A DNA stretch of 46,863 nucleotides from Chara braunii (taxonomy: Eukaryota > Streptophyta > Charophyceae > Charales > Characeae): contig BFEA01000532.1 of the NCBI GenBank assembly GCA_003427395.1, positions 138,591 to 185,453 of the forward strand, in the 5' to 3' direction. The notes beneath the pieces were generated by a model. The model worked only from the letters and a program-made list of their open reading frames with translations. It had not been told where the DNA came from and made no database searches. This document shows positions 21,641 through 32,749 of this stretch, in pieces. Within the stretch, counting starts at the first letter, position 1; each line of letters opens with the position of its first letter. The position numbers were made by a program, and so were the translations under genes.

Positions 21641-23600
21641 ACATCACAGTGACCTGAGGCCACCAGATTTCCCCAAACAAAAACGAGTTTAAATTTGACG
21701 TTTTATTCTTATGTTTATTATTTTTGTCCTCCCTCGACAGCGACTTCTATCCTTTGCACCTAACCCATAACTTGGCAACAGGGCACTCGGCGCACAGTAA
21801 AAAAGACTCCGCCAGTCCCTTCGCCTTCGCGTCCCAGGGTAGACCCGACGACTATCACAGCTACAGGCCGGTTGTGCTCTGGTGTACAGCAGGGCACCGA
21901 GCCTGTGTGGACGAAAGGAAGGTCATGTGGCGCACCCTTTTGTTGAGGGCAACGTCACAGGGACTGGTCCGCGCCAGGGCACAGCCTGGACACTATGAAC
22001 AGCAGAGGCTCAGGGCGCGTCCATAGGCCGGAGCGTCGGAGCAAGGACTGGTACCAAGTAGGGACTTGGTACACAGAGGTCAGAAAACACGCCTACAAAC
22101 CGAAGAGTCAGAGATGAGACTGGTACGAAGCAGGGACTTGGTACACATAGGAGGGCCGAAATACCGGCCCTCCGACATAATACCAAACCCCTACCCAGCG
22201 TCCCTGCTGGGTCAAAACGAGCTGCTCAGAGAATATAAAGTAGCAAGCAGTCCAAGACTTTTCACTCGTTATTCTGCATGTCACAGCAGATTCCCTTGAT
22301 GTCTTTCGCGCGGACCATCAATTTGTGTTGAAGTTTTTTTCCCCTTTTCCTTCGATCCGTTTCGTAACGCCTTCTTCTATCTTCTTACCTGTTTTCCTTA
22401 CCGTGCACGCAACGTAGTCACTTAATTTGTGTAGCTATATTCCTTTGCGCCAACTTTTCTCTCAGTGACAACTCTCTCTCTTCCCTGCTAGTTTTCTTTT
22501 TCTGTGTTAGTTCTTTTTCTCCCTTGGTGTGCCGTACCCCTCTTATTTTCTGATTTTTCCTTTTTGCGCCACTTCACTCTTCGTGTTTGGTCCGCTCTCT
22601 TCTTCAGTGATCACTTCCTCTCTCAGTACTAACCTTTCTCTCTCAGCTCTCCACCTTCTTTTTCTGCGCTCGCTTTCTCTCTTAGCACTCATCTCCTCTC
22701 TCTGCCGCTCGCCTTCCCCTTATGCCTGAGGCACGCCGCGGACAGGGTAGAGGAAGAGGAGGGAGAGGAGGGAAAGAAAAAGAGGAACCGCCAGCCAGGG
22801 CACGGCGGGATTATAGCTCATAGGAAGAGGAAGAGGAGGAGCCGCGAGGCTACGACCGCCTAAGGCCATACCCCCGCTATTCGTTAGCAGGATGGTACAA
22901 AAGGACTCCATCTCCTGACAGGATGGAGTTCCTCCGTAAGAAATTTGACGCGCGCTACGGTACATCTAGCGCCTCCTCATCTCCTTATCTCCCTAGAGCT
23001 CCTTCCACCCCTGTCGTGAGCAAGGCCATAGTGCCATCTCAGCAGCCCTTTGCCCCATGTGTTATCTCGTCACCTCATCACCCTAGTCACTACATTCTCT
23101 TTAGCATTTTCTTCCTTCTCTTTCTTTTCCAACTTGAGCTCATGGCCGTCTTTTACGTTTTGTATAAGCATGATTTCTTCTTAGTTTTTTGAGTCTGATT
23201 TCGGGTCATAAAATTTTCAGTTCACTGTCCACTCCATAGCGTCCGAGGCCTGAGAGTTTTTGCTTCCTTAAGGCCAGGGATGCAGATTCCTCGTGAACCA
23301 GACCGCTTGTCGGCCACCGAATAAATTTTAAGAAGGATTTTTGTCTACCTGTTTAACTCGCTCTGCTGCCGATCTTTTGTATCTGCAAAACAACGAGTCC
23401 CACAAACAGCAGATCCCGACCCCAGCAGGCAGACCCTCTGACAACCAGCAGTCAAACATTTAATAATTAAAGAAGCCCACAAAAAAAAATAAAAAAAATA
23501 AATGAATAATAAATAATAAATAATAAATATCACGTAACAACTCTTCACACCCAGGATTTATCGATTGCCTTAGTTTTGGCCCACCACTGACCAGGAATAC
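21640..23600. other. element A 3' region, pyrimidine-rich, no gene recognised
   Basis: Open frames up to 100 codons exist, but none has a recognisable motif. A perfect 8-bp hairpin (GTACCAAG, 6-base loop, CTTGGTAC) lies at 22,051-22,072, and a near copy at about 22,121-22,142 shows a local duplication. CT-rich DNA covers 22,330-22,720. An A/T-rich (AATA)n run lies at about 23,480-23,530. Confidence 0.4.
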
Positions 23601-23602
23601 AA

Positions 23603-24412
23603 GACGTCCCGTCAGTCTGACATACCTCATTCGGCCCGCCTCAGGCCAGGACTAGTCTGACAATTTGTCTTGACAACCCCTTTGACCTGCCTCAAGGTCA
23701 GGACAAATCACACCCAGTATTCAAGTATGACAACCCTTTGGCATTCTCGTCTGGGCACCCAGACTATAGCGGGTCTGGTCACCCTATGACAGCAGACGTC
23801 CCGTAAGTCAAACTGTCCCGAACCCGGATTTGACCACTGCGGTCAGGGACCGGCTCACTTGCCAGTTTTTGGCCAAGGGCGCTGACTGCCCCGTCCAGAT
23901 TTTTGAACGTAGGACCCGGTCTAACTACGATTCAAGGCTCTGACCTACCTTACTAGATTGTATTCTCTGACTGCGGTAGGGTTTCAGCTGACCCCTTTCA
24001 ACCTCATAGGCCAGACCCCCGAAGTCTTAGCCTCAGTTGACTACGGAATTCGACACTCGCGTCGGGGACCTGCTGACCCCACCAGATTGGAACCTACTAC
24101 GGTAAGGCTCTGGCAGACCCCGACAATCAATGCATCCTCAGGTTAGAGAAGAAAACCCCAGGCACAGGCAATCAGGCAAGCATGTCATAACCCTCAAGCA
24201 GACTGTCCACGCCCCATAACAGAACAAACATTTCTCAAGAGACGTCCCGTCAGTCTCAAGAGTCTCAAGAGGCACTGAACAACAACATGACAAGCCCTTA
24301 CAAAAGACCTCCCTTCAATCTCAAGAATGATGCTTAGTGCTGACCCCAAAGAGGTCCCTTCCCTCAACTGAAAATTTTTCCTTTTATTTTTCCAAGAGAC
24401 GTCCCGTCAGTC
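23603..24412. repeat. spaced motif GACGTCCCGTMAGTC (4 copies)
   Basis: The 15-mer GACGTCCCGTCAGTC occurs at 23,603, 24,241 and 24,398, and once as GACGTCCCGTAAGTC at 23,795, within about 800 bases just 3' of element A integrase. Surrounding text has looser repeats (AGGTCCCTTCCCTCA, CTGACCCC). This is a degenerate minisatellite or a set of protein-binding sites. Confidence 0.7.
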
Positions 24413-24833
24413 CCAGGGAAGTACTGAAAAGTTGTTCTCAGAAAGGTCCCTTCCCTCATCTGAGCGTAGACTGACATCTTAGTCAGAAGCATGAAGTCCT
24501 TCTGCTGACAACTCTTAGTCAGACATAACTTAACTCTTTCTATACTCATCATGTTATCTCATTACCATAAAAATATTACTGATTTCATCTCTTGATGCAC
24601 CACAGCCATGAGCTCCTCATATCTTTTGACACTACGTCAATACTCTCGAAAACTGTACCTTCACAATTATTTCTCAATCTCTGGAACTTGAGACTCATGG
24701 ATCGACTGTGGCATTGCACCAGATATATAGTCTTATTAACCTTGTTACTTACTGAAACAGAAAATTAATTGACATGCTAAAAATAAAAATGTTGAATTGA
24801 CCATGCTCGAACGATCATAGTTTTGTCGAAAGT

Positions 24834-26101
24834 TCAGTCTTGCTGTCTCATTATCTTACTGTACTTTCCTCTCAGTTCTTTGAAACTGCTCTCTAACTTA
24901 GATGATTGACTTTTTTTCCCTCTCTTTGAGGTTACTGTAGGAATCAGATCTGGGTCTCTGAATATGAACTTACGAAGTCTCGATCCTGACACCATGTCAT
25001 GAATCCTGGATCCGTCCATTTCTGAAATCTTAAAACCTTGCCTTCTGCCTCTCCAGTGATTCTGTAAGGACCAAGCCATCTGGGCTCCAACCTTTTAGTC
25101 CATTGTGTCTCAAGAGAACTGTCAAACAGAAGGACAACATCTCCAATCTTCAAATTGTTTTCTTCTTATATACCTTTCCTTGTTTCATCTTTCTTGATCT
25201 GATAGCCTACTGGATGTCATTCTTTCTGCAACATCCATCACTGTCTGATCAACTTCTGATATTTGCCTTATCCGGATCTGAAGAAACTCTGAAATAGAAT
25301 AGTTTCTGTCACTTTCTTGACTTGACCATGTCTTGACAATACTTTCAATTGGCAATGTAGCATATTGGTCATACCACAGAGTAAATGGTGCATAGCCAGT
25401 AGTTCTCTTGACTGTGATGTTGTCAGCATATACAGCAACTAATACTCTTGACCAGTTACTGAGATTTCCTTTACACCACTTGGCCAATGAATCTTTCAAG
25501 GTTCTGTGACCTCTTTCAACAGGTGCATTCGCTTAAGGATGATAAGTAGTCACATACCGAATTCTGACACCCATCCTGAGTGTAGTTCTTTTGACACTCT
25601 CATTTCGAAATTCTGATCCTCTATCTGAGACAAATTCTCTGATGAAAGGATACCTGAGATAGACTTCTTCTATCCAGTCAGCCACTTGCTCGACTGTCTT
25701 CCTTTTCAGAGCTTTTGCCTCAACATACCAGAAAAATTATCTCTCATGTTTAATATGTATCTCATCCCACCCTTGCCTGGTGGCATAGTGATGAGATCCA
25801 AATGAACTTTGCTACCTGGTTCTACCAGGATCGTAGGGAATAGGGGCACAATCATTCTGGTGGTAAACCGCTTTTGACATAACACACATGACTTACAGTA
25901 TCTGTAAATCATGTCTCTTATGCCAGGCCAAAAGTAGAGTTTGACAGTCATGGAGTAGGTTGCCTCAGCAACCCTGTGGCCACCAACAACCCCTTCGTGT
26001 AGAGTAGCGGTTATCTCTAACTGCCTCTCTTTACCACAGACTACTCTTAGTGGAGGCAGGTCTCCCTTACCATCCACAAAAGCTTGTCCTCTTTTTAACA
26101 T
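24834..26101 (-). pseudogene. element A: integrase (zinc-binding, core, GPY/F)
   Basis: Minus-strand frames give an intact HHCC zinc domain (LHEGVVGGH, then CKSCVLCQKR), the first catalytic Asp in VHLDLITMP, the second in FVSDRGSEF, the Glu in VERGHRT, then TTGYAPFTLWYDQ, and a C-terminal GDVVLLFDSS...RWLGPYRITG (GPY/F module). All three DDE residues are present. The gene is broken by a frameshift near 25,720, a TAA at 25,533-25,535 between the second Asp and the Glu, and further frame changes near 25,170 and 25,000. The VERGH and T-G-Y-x-x-F-x-L-x-Y phrasing is typical of fungal-type Ty3 integrases rather than the plant chromovirus form seen in element B. Confidence 0.9.
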
Positions 26102-26400
26102 GAATTTCTTCCTTGAATTTTACAATAATATTCCTTTAGCTGCTCCTTTTTCATCTTCTTGTTAATCTCTTGATAATTTTCATCATATTCTTCAAAAAAG
26201 AAAAATATTTTTTCTTCCTTTGTTCCACTTTCTTCTTCTTCCTTTGAACCTGAGCTCTCCCCAACTTCATGAGCAGTCACTGCTGCGACATTAACTCTGG
26301 CATACCAATCGTTTGGTTCATCTTCTTCCTCTTTCCCTATAATCGACTCATAAACGTATGCGCTTGGGATTTCTTCCCAGATGTCTCTCTCTTCTGACTA
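26095..26400 (-). pseudogene. element A: acidic RNase H-integrase linker
   Basis: The frame continues from RNase H after a TAG at 26,398-26,400. It is very acidic with a Phe/Glu-rich middle (GTKEEKIFFFFEEYDE) and a Lys-rich end. It has no domain and probably links RNase H and integrase. A frameshift separates it from the integrase zinc domain at about 26,100. Confidence 0.6.
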
Positions 26401-26931
26401 CAGACTCCACTTGCAGAAGCATGGTGCTTCATAATCCTCATCATCTTTTTCATTAAGGAAATTATCAACATAGGCAGATTCTTCAATTGTTCCATTCATA
26501 TCTTCTTCCTCTTCTTTTCGCCATGGAATCCGGCTTAAGTCATCCGCTCTGTTCTTCTCAGTGGGGATATTTTCCAGCTTAAAATCATATGTCCAGATGA
26601 AGGCGATCCACCTGCTGACTGTTGGATCTACCAGTTGGTGTTTTTTAATGGTACCAATCACAGCAGATGCATCGGTCCTCAGGATGAATCTTCTTCCTAG
26701 TACGTAGTGCCTAAAGCACCTGAGGCTATGGATGATTGACAGTAACTCTTTCCTGAATTGGGTGTCGCCCATTTCTGTAGAATTGAGAGTCCTGCTCTCA
26801 AATCTCAGAGGTCCCTCTCTCCCATTTTGATCTTTATGAATGAGCACTCCACCTAGAGCAATTGTTCCTCCATCCGCCTCAATGATGAAAGGTCTTGCCT
26901 CCTCCTCATCATAATATGACACTCCTAGCAC
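26398..26931 (-). pseudogene. element A: RNase H domain
   Basis: The frame of 177 residues shows FIIEADGGTIALGGVL (first Asp), FESRTLNSTE, FRKELLSIIHSLRCFRHYV (Glu), FILRTDASAV (Asp) and RADDLSRIP (final Asp region). The catalytic acidic residues are all visible. It is joined to RT through a 1-base frame change near 26,975-26,980. It degrades the RNA strand of the RNA/DNA hybrid during reverse transcription. Confidence 0.9.
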
Positions 26932-26945
26932 TACACCACCATCTC

Positions 26946-27941
26946 TTAGTTTTTCTTGTAATGTCTCTGCAGCAGCCTGTCTTTATCATTCCATGCTAAG
27001 TTAGCCCTTTGCCTTACCATCTCCCTCAGAGGCTCTACAGGGGTAACAAAATGAGGAATAAAAATTTTCCAGAATCCGCAGACCCCCAAGAAGCTCCAGA
27101 CATCTGTCACTCTTTTGAGGGGCAGAGACCAGTTTAGGATCTTATTTATCTTCTTGGGTTCCGGACTCCCACCTTTGGAGAAACATCTGAAGCCGAAGAT
27201 TATCACCTCTGGCTGAAAAAGAAGGGACTTTGGCCCACTGGCAGTCAGATTATATTTCTGAAGTTTTTCTAGGACCATCTTAACTCCTTCAACATGTTCC
27301 CAGACAAACTTTATGACTCCCGCTGTGACCAAAGTCTCATCCGCTACCAGAGACCCTTTCACAGGATTGTCATCAATGTATGAACTGGTTATTTCAGGGG
27401 AAATATTCTGCATGACTTTGATCATATCCCTTCGAACCACTGCCATGCCGTTAGTCCAACCCTGAGGTACCACACACATCTGAACAAGCCCCCTTGGCGT
27501 GTGCATGACAGTCCTTGGTCGGCTAGTGGGATCAATAGGGAACTGATCATAGTCAGAATATAGATCAACTAAAGAATAAATACATCGACCAGCAAAGGAT
27601 TCAGAGAGGAGATCAGCATTGGGAAGACTACTTGCATCACGTACCGTCACGGAATTGAGTTTGTGAAGATTCTATATCCATCTTAGCCCGCCCCCTGGTT
27701 TTCAGAAACAAAACCAGTGGTTAGCATACGGTCCATCAGCACGTTTTACAACATTAGATGCAATCTTCTTATCAAGATACTTTACAACTTCTGCCTCTTC
27801 CTTCAGGGCATACTTGGTTGGCCTATCATTCCATGGAACATGATCAACAGTCCAAATCTTGGTCATCTTGATCATGTCCACGTCCAATCGTCCTCTCGCT
27901 TCATCATTAAAAGAGAAAGCACCAGAGAATTTCTGACTCAT
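26946..27941 (-). pseudogene. element A: reverse transcriptase (YIDD type)
   Basis: The N-terminal part (27,702-27,941) carries VPWNDRPTKYALKEEAEVV and NVVKRADGPYANHW. The same frame resumes at 27,650 with VRDASSLPNADLLSE, GRCIYSLVDLYSDYDQFPID, RTVMHTPRGLVQM and VPQGWTNGMA, then the catalytic SSYIDDNPVKG and WSFLGVCGFWKIFIPHF. The two parts share one frame and are separated by two in-frame stops, TGA at 27,702-27,704 and TAG at 27,672-27,674, so the break is nonsense mutation and not a frameshift. The catalytic Asp pair in YIDD is intact. F-A-G-R...D-L-Y-x-x-Y-D and Y-I-D-D-x-P-V-K-G match a Ty3 branch best known from fungi, based on memory of the family. Confidence 0.92.
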
Positions 27942-28416
27942 CCTGAAGATATATTATTTCTCTTTAGGCAGGATAAACTGATCCGAGTCTATCTTCATTG
28001 TGTCAAACCTCTCTTAGGTGACCCTATTCTCCAATTTTGCTGATTCTGTCAATGCTTTTATAATCTTCCTCTCCTTTTTCAATGCTTTATCATAATTGTT
28101 TTCTATTAGGACTGTCACCGGGTTTTTCTTCAACCCTTGGGCTTGTATTTTATTTTTGACCCAATGACTATTTTTCTAAAAAAGGGTGAGTCGACGCAAA
28201 TGTTAATTCCATCTTTCCTCCCTTAGCAGTCTCTACAACTTTCTTGAAGGCTTCAATTTGTCCATCCTCATCCTCGAGTTTACCAATGACTTTTATCATT
28301 TTCGAAACCTGATTGATTCCTACCGAAATCTCTTCTTTTGCTTCTTGTTTTCCTTCTTCCTTTAGTCTCCTAACCCTTTCAGCAGATTCTTCCCTTCTGA
28401 TTGAATTAGCAGATAA
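27942..28416 (-). pseudogene. element A: protease-RT linker, stop-interrupted
   Basis: Translation between the protease frame and the RT start is charged (RVRRLKEEGKQEAKEE, KMIKVIGKLEDEDGQ, VETAKGGKMELTFAS) and interrupted by several stops. It has no domain. It is an expected spacer of a single gag-pol frame that has decayed. Confidence 0.55.
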
Positions 28417-30171
28417 TTAATGCTTGAAATCACTTTTTGTGCAGACCATAAAAGTCTGTTTCTTGGCAGTCTCAGAATCTTGTAGACCGATCCAGGATGA
28501 CCCCTCATGACTGAAAAATTGGACTGCTTCCATCCTATGCAAGAATGAAGTTCCCAAGATACAGTCATGGTCCAGATCCGACACTACAAAACCCAGCAAT
28601 TCCACAGTCATTGTCCCAACTCTGATGGGTAAGTTATCAATAAACTCTGCCACGAACAGCTCTCCTGCAATATTGCTCAATATATTTTTCGCAGGCCTGT
28701 CAATAGTCAAATTACATGCCTCAATCGTTCTTCGTGAAAAAAGTACAATCTTTGCCCCTGAGTCTACTAGGGCTACAATCTTCACTTGATTAATGCAAAT
28801 CGTAAGGTGCCCACATCCCATGGTTGCGAATCTCATCTTGCAACCTGGTAGTGATCTGTTCACTTGGTTAGGAAAGACTGACCCCAAATAATTAACTTCC
28901 ATTTTTTTCTTCTCAATTAACTTTTTCAACTCTTCTCTCAGTTTGGGTGCTAGTGTCATTGCTTCTTTGAGAGACAATGTCACTTCTGTCTCTTCCAACA
29001 TTTTAGCAATTACATCAGAAATCACCGTCCCATCATCCAAGTCACTGTTGAGAATAAATTTTTTCTTTCTCCCTTGTTCATTCTTTTCTTGTGAGCGTTC
29101 CTGTTCAGGGTCATCAAGGATGTTAATAAGTGACTCCTCAACCTTCTTCCTTTTCTTTTCTTCTATCATTTGGAGCGTCATACGGGTTTGGTGGTTCCTC
29201 ACTTCACCGATCCTGACACTAGGTTCCATGACGAGTTCTGGGGGTAAATCGCCATGAAACGACACCATGTTAGCCAGAAAGCGAACCATCTCATTGGAAG
29301 AGGATTCTACTAATTCAAAAGAATTCCGAGAAGTAGGATTCCCTTCTAATGGAGACTCACTTGTAGAAGCCTCACTGGACACACACTCTGTCAACGCCAA
29401 GGACTGCAAAGATAGCCCAGTCGCGGTATGAAGGTCCCTTGTTCCCTGTATTAGTTCATTAGGTAAATCTCCTATGAAAAAATGAACATTTACATTAGTC
29501 TTTCTCTTCTTCTTAATCTTCATCTTTTCATCATGTTTAAGAGCAAGAAGCCTCATACCTCCTGGATGTCTAGGGTCCAACTTATTCCATGAACTATCAC
29601 AAATATGACCCATTGCATCTTTCTTTACCACCCCACTCCTTACATCCTCCTCAAGAGGCTTGCAATATGTGGTAGTGTGACCCTCTTCACTACAGTAGTA
29701 GCAGGTAAAACTCCTCTTAGGACGCTCATCATATTTTCTTTTTTCTCTGTTTCCTCCATTACCATTCTTTCCATTCCTTTTGGATCTGGACGAATACCCC
29801 TTCTTACCGTAGCTTTTATTGTCATCATTATCGTCGTCATCTTCCTCACTTTCAACCTTTTTCTTTCCCAAGTCACCCACAGCATGCGTTGCAAGTCTTG
29901 CAGGCATAAAATTAGCCATCACTTTTTGAAGCATATTCTCAGCAGTCAGATTGCTTCCTCTATTCATTCCATTCTCAGTCTCCCAGTCTTTGGCCAAAGT
30001 ACTGATCTGATCCAGTGACCATTTCTTATGAGAGATAGTAGGTAGAGTTCTTATGATTGCAACCATTTCATCCCATCTGAGAAGATAGTGCTGAGCTTGA
30101 TTAAGAACTGCTTGCCTTTTAGTGTCAGTAAAATTTGTCCAAAATATATGGCATCTCTGAGCTTCATCCAA
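28417..30171 (-). pseudogene. element A: gag C-terminus, nucleocapsid and protease
   Basis: This is the longest frame in the window (584 codons). It starts inside the capsid region (AQRCHIFWTNFTDTKR, WSLDQISTLAKDWE). It then has an acidic DDDNDDN patch and a basic RSKRNGKNGN patch, a CCHC zinc knuckle (CYYCSEEGHTTTYC, about 29,661-29,702), and a long charged linker. An A2-type aspartic protease follows, with active site ALVDSGAKIVLFS (about 28,758) and HDCILGTSFL. The protease active site is intact. The frame is -1 relative to the gag start frame and overlaps it at 30,051-30,171. The switch falls at a run of eight A residues (minus strand, 30,179-30,186). Confidence 0.9.
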
Positions 30172-30638
30172 ATATGAATTTTTTTTGCTGTTCGAATAAA
30201 GGTCTGAAGAAAAACGTTGAAAGTGTCATATTTAACTCTTCTGATATTGAGTAAGTCCTTAGTTGTTGTTGAAACTGAATCTTTCTCAAATCCTTTTTTT
30301 AGTCTCTCCTTGACCTCTTCCCATGTAGTGGCACCTTCCATCAGTTCCTGAACGGTCAACCTCGAGTCAGTATCACAATAAGATAGAAGGTGCTTAAGTC
30401 GTTGCTTGTCTGTCCAACAAAAACTGAGTCCAAATAATTCATACTCGTCCAATAAATCATTAACGTGAGGCCCTCTGAAACATGAAATCCTCTCATCTGG
30501 CCTCTTTGCTCTTGCTATATCTGATCCTCCTTTTATAGTGTCTACCCTCTCGACCAGTTCCTGTATAACCCCAACCAAAGTCTCTTCATTAGTCCCTGCA
30601 GATGAACTTGGTCTTCCTTGTCCTCCCATCTTGACCAT
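30051..30638 (-). CDS. element A: gag N-terminal frame (capsid)
   Basis: The frame opens with ATG at 30,636-30,638 (MVKMGGQGRPSSSAG). It contains TLVGVIQELVERVD, ERISCFRGPHVNDLLDEYE, KQRLKHLLSYCD, ATTWEEVKERLKKGF and DTFNVFLQTFIRTAKKI, a helical capsid-like gag core. About 20 residues past the A8 run the 0 frame loses sense (FGQILLTLKG and on) while the -1 frame continues real gag. Either a base was lost or gained in the A run, or a -1 ribosomal frameshift is used at A-AAA-AAA. Gag packages the element RNA. Confidence 0.8.
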   Translation of the reverse strand: MVKMGGQGRPSSSAGTNEETLVGVIQELVERVDTIKGGSDIARAKRPDERISCFRGPHVNDLLDEYELFGLSFCWTDKQRLKHLLSYCDTDSRLTVQELMEGATTWEEVKERLKKGFEKDSVSTTTKDLLNIRRVKYDTFNVFLQTFIRTAKKIHIWMKLRDAIYFGQILLTLKGKQFLIKLSTIFSDGMKWLQS

Positions 30639-30699
30639 AGATTTTTCCGGATATTCTCTTCCCTCTTTCTGTCACTCTCGTCCTCTTTTTTTTTGCCCC

Positions 30700-31224
30700 T
30701 TAATCTCTCACTCGTCTTGCAAGGGATACAGACTCGTTTCTTTCTTCTCTTGTTTGCTCTACCTCTTGAGAGTTCTGTACATATAGAGTATAAGCAATAA
30801 TGGATTGGGTAGTGATCAAGGGAAATGCAACCCTTCTCAGCCTTCCAATGTAGTCTTCAATCAATTCTTTTTCGTCATCTCTACTCAATCTTCTATCATA
30901 CCCTTTTATAGTACCCCGAATCATAAAATATCGAGTCAGGTCTATAATCTCATAATCAAATTGCATCGTTTATGGGCCACTATTGATCCTTCTTGCAAGA
31001 GAGACCCGTTCCTGAGAAGTGTGATATGATACTCTTTCAGTAGTTCTCACTTTCACCACCTTTAACAGATAGCTTATCTCAATCTGGTCAGTGATAATTC
31101 TCAAGGCAAAATCTTTCATACGATCAAAGAAAGGCTGCAAAAACTCAAGCTTGTCTAGGGTAGAAAGATCCCTGTCAGAGATCCGAAGAGTCCCTTCTAC
31201 CTTGACTATCCTACCTTCCAACAC
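30700..31224 (-). pseudogene. element A leader: two tandem SLARR units
   Basis: Two successive open frames, 30,970-31,224 (84 codons) and 30,700-30,966 (88 codons), are diverged copies of each other. Shared landmarks, in order: an EGT/RGT turn, SDRDLS versus YDRRLS, a helix RMKDFALRIIT versus RLRRVAFPLIT, a beta stretch IEISYLLKV versus IIAYTLYVQ, and the closing ERVSLARRIN versus ESVSLARRVR. They sit directly upstream of gag. No known family is recognised. They may be an N-terminal relative of the longer leader modules. Confidence 0.7.
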
Positions 31225-31299
31225 AACTCCTAGTGTCAGTTGTTCAGTAAAACTGGGCGTTGCTAAACATCATAAGCAGTATCTGAAAGGTAGATCTTA

Positions 31300-31780
31300 G
31301 GTAGAACATAATCAGGGATCTCAAATCTGTGTTCAAAAATACTAAAAAGTAGGGATTTTATCATCTCAGTGGAATCTTTTTCCCTTGCTCTATCAATCTT
31401 AGCAATAGCTTCCAGCAGAAGCATCCAATCTCTTCTGCTTACAAATCCCTCTGCAATCGAGAACTTATGGAGCCTCTCAAATTGTCTTACTTCCTTCCCT
31501 TAGGTTACCTTTCTTTTTAACTTTTCAATCCACTCCTTGGTTCTTATGAGACTAGTATAAACACCTGTCTGACACTTTAAGTAATCGTCTTCCTTTTCTG
31601 GGCCTGCTGGTACATAATCCTTACGTCCAGGCTGCCAGTACTCAAGAATTTGACCACTGGGATCTGAAATATTATGGGCCCTCTCACACAAGTCTCATAT
31701 CTCAGGATCACAAAAGGATTATCACACCCTATCACCTCATAGAGTTTGCCCCTCACAATAGTTATCCTAGCTACTGAGAG
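31300..31780 (-). pseudogene. element A leader: module copy 4 (diverged)
   Basis: Frames at 31,577-31,780 and 31,500-31,691 plus their continuation give VIGCDNPFVILRYE, ISDPSGQILEYW, YTSLIRTKEWIEKLKRKV, then a stop at about 31,500 and, further on, FVSRRDWMLLLEAIAKIDRAREKD. The last piece matches the module's closing D-x-W-x-x-[MVL]-[IL]-x-x-A-x-[KR] motif. Similarity to the other copies is weaker, so limits are approximate. Confidence 0.5.
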
Positions 31781-32174
31781 TATTCTTCTTGGAATCTCTT
31801 CACTTTCCATGCAAACTTTATCATGGTATATCAATAGTCTCTTGCGAATGTGAGTCCCTCAATAGGTGGAGATGGTATCCCAACAAAAGGTCTGACATAC
31901 GTACTAAAAGAGAAGTTTTTCCCTCTCGCTCTAATCTTCTTTTCTCATCATGCACAAGATCCAACGCCCGTTGCCAACACAGACCTGTTTTACACTCCTT
32001 AAACCTTTGTTTTGACACGTAAATCTCAATATCATACTCATCAAGATCAGTGAAATAGCATGTAAGAACATACAGGCTGTCATGTTCTTGTCCCGGTTTT
32101 TTCATTGCTTCATACCTCACGTTTTTATAAGGGATTACGACCCTACTCGTTATAGAATTAAGGGAATTTAGCAA
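31740..32174 (-). pseudogene. element A leader: module copy 3
   Basis: The open frame shows SRVVIPYKNVRYEAMKKP, SLYVLTCYFTDLDEYDIEIY and ALDLVHDEKRRLEREGK. A frame change near 31,900 leads to FVGIPSPPIEGLTFARDY, a stop, then YTMIKFAWKVK. Every landmark has a counterpart in the copy at 32,215-32,620: VVRYE, YVLTFYFTDLD, KEKERFEREN, FEGFPTPPL and KDDWSAVIEFAFKVK. The predicted fold is a beta-rich start, a charged helix, a proline turn and a final amphipathic helix. The function is unknown. Confidence 0.75.
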
Positions 32175-32214
32175 TTTATCTGATTCAACCCTTCATGGTC
32201 TCTAATCAGTCTAA

Positions 32215-32620
32215 GCTTAGGTTTCTCTCTCAAAAGTACATAGCATCGACTCATCTGACTCTTTGATCTTGTTTCACTTTGAAAGCAAACTCAATTACTG
32301 CAGACCAATCATCCTTTGACAAATTTATATCAGGCAGAGAGGAGGAGTGGGAAATCCCTCAAAGATAGTAAATCGAGTAGATCCAGTGAAATTTTTATTT
32401 TCCCTCTCAAATCTCTCTTTTTCTTTCAATACCACTTCCTCAGCAAATCTCCTGCATCTCCAATATACTGCTTCTGCACTTTCCCTTGGAATATAAATTC
32501 TCATATTATACACATCCAGATCCGTAAAATAGAATGTCAGTACATATAACCGTTCCTGCTCCCATCTGCTTTTATCCATCTCATACCTGACAACCTCATA
32601 TGAGAACACTTTTTTTCTTG
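32215..32620 (-). pseudogene. element A leader: module copy 2
   Basis: The frame from about 32,609 carries VFSYEVVRYEMDK, LYVLTFYFTDLDVYNMRIYI, RCRRFAEEVVLKEKERFE and FEGFPTPPL. After a single-base frame change near 32,340 it continues LPDINLSKDDWSAVIEFAFK. It is the best preserved partner of copy 3. The frame breaks show the module is decaying in this copy of the element. Confidence 0.75.
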
Positions 32621-32749
32621 CTTAGAGTATTCAGAGACTTTAGGAGACACTCGACTTTCTCTTGACTCGGGTCAGAGCCCATACCAAATCTCAACCTTCT
32701 CTGTCTGATTTCCTCTGCTGAAATCTCTTTAGTTCTCATTGCCACCGTT

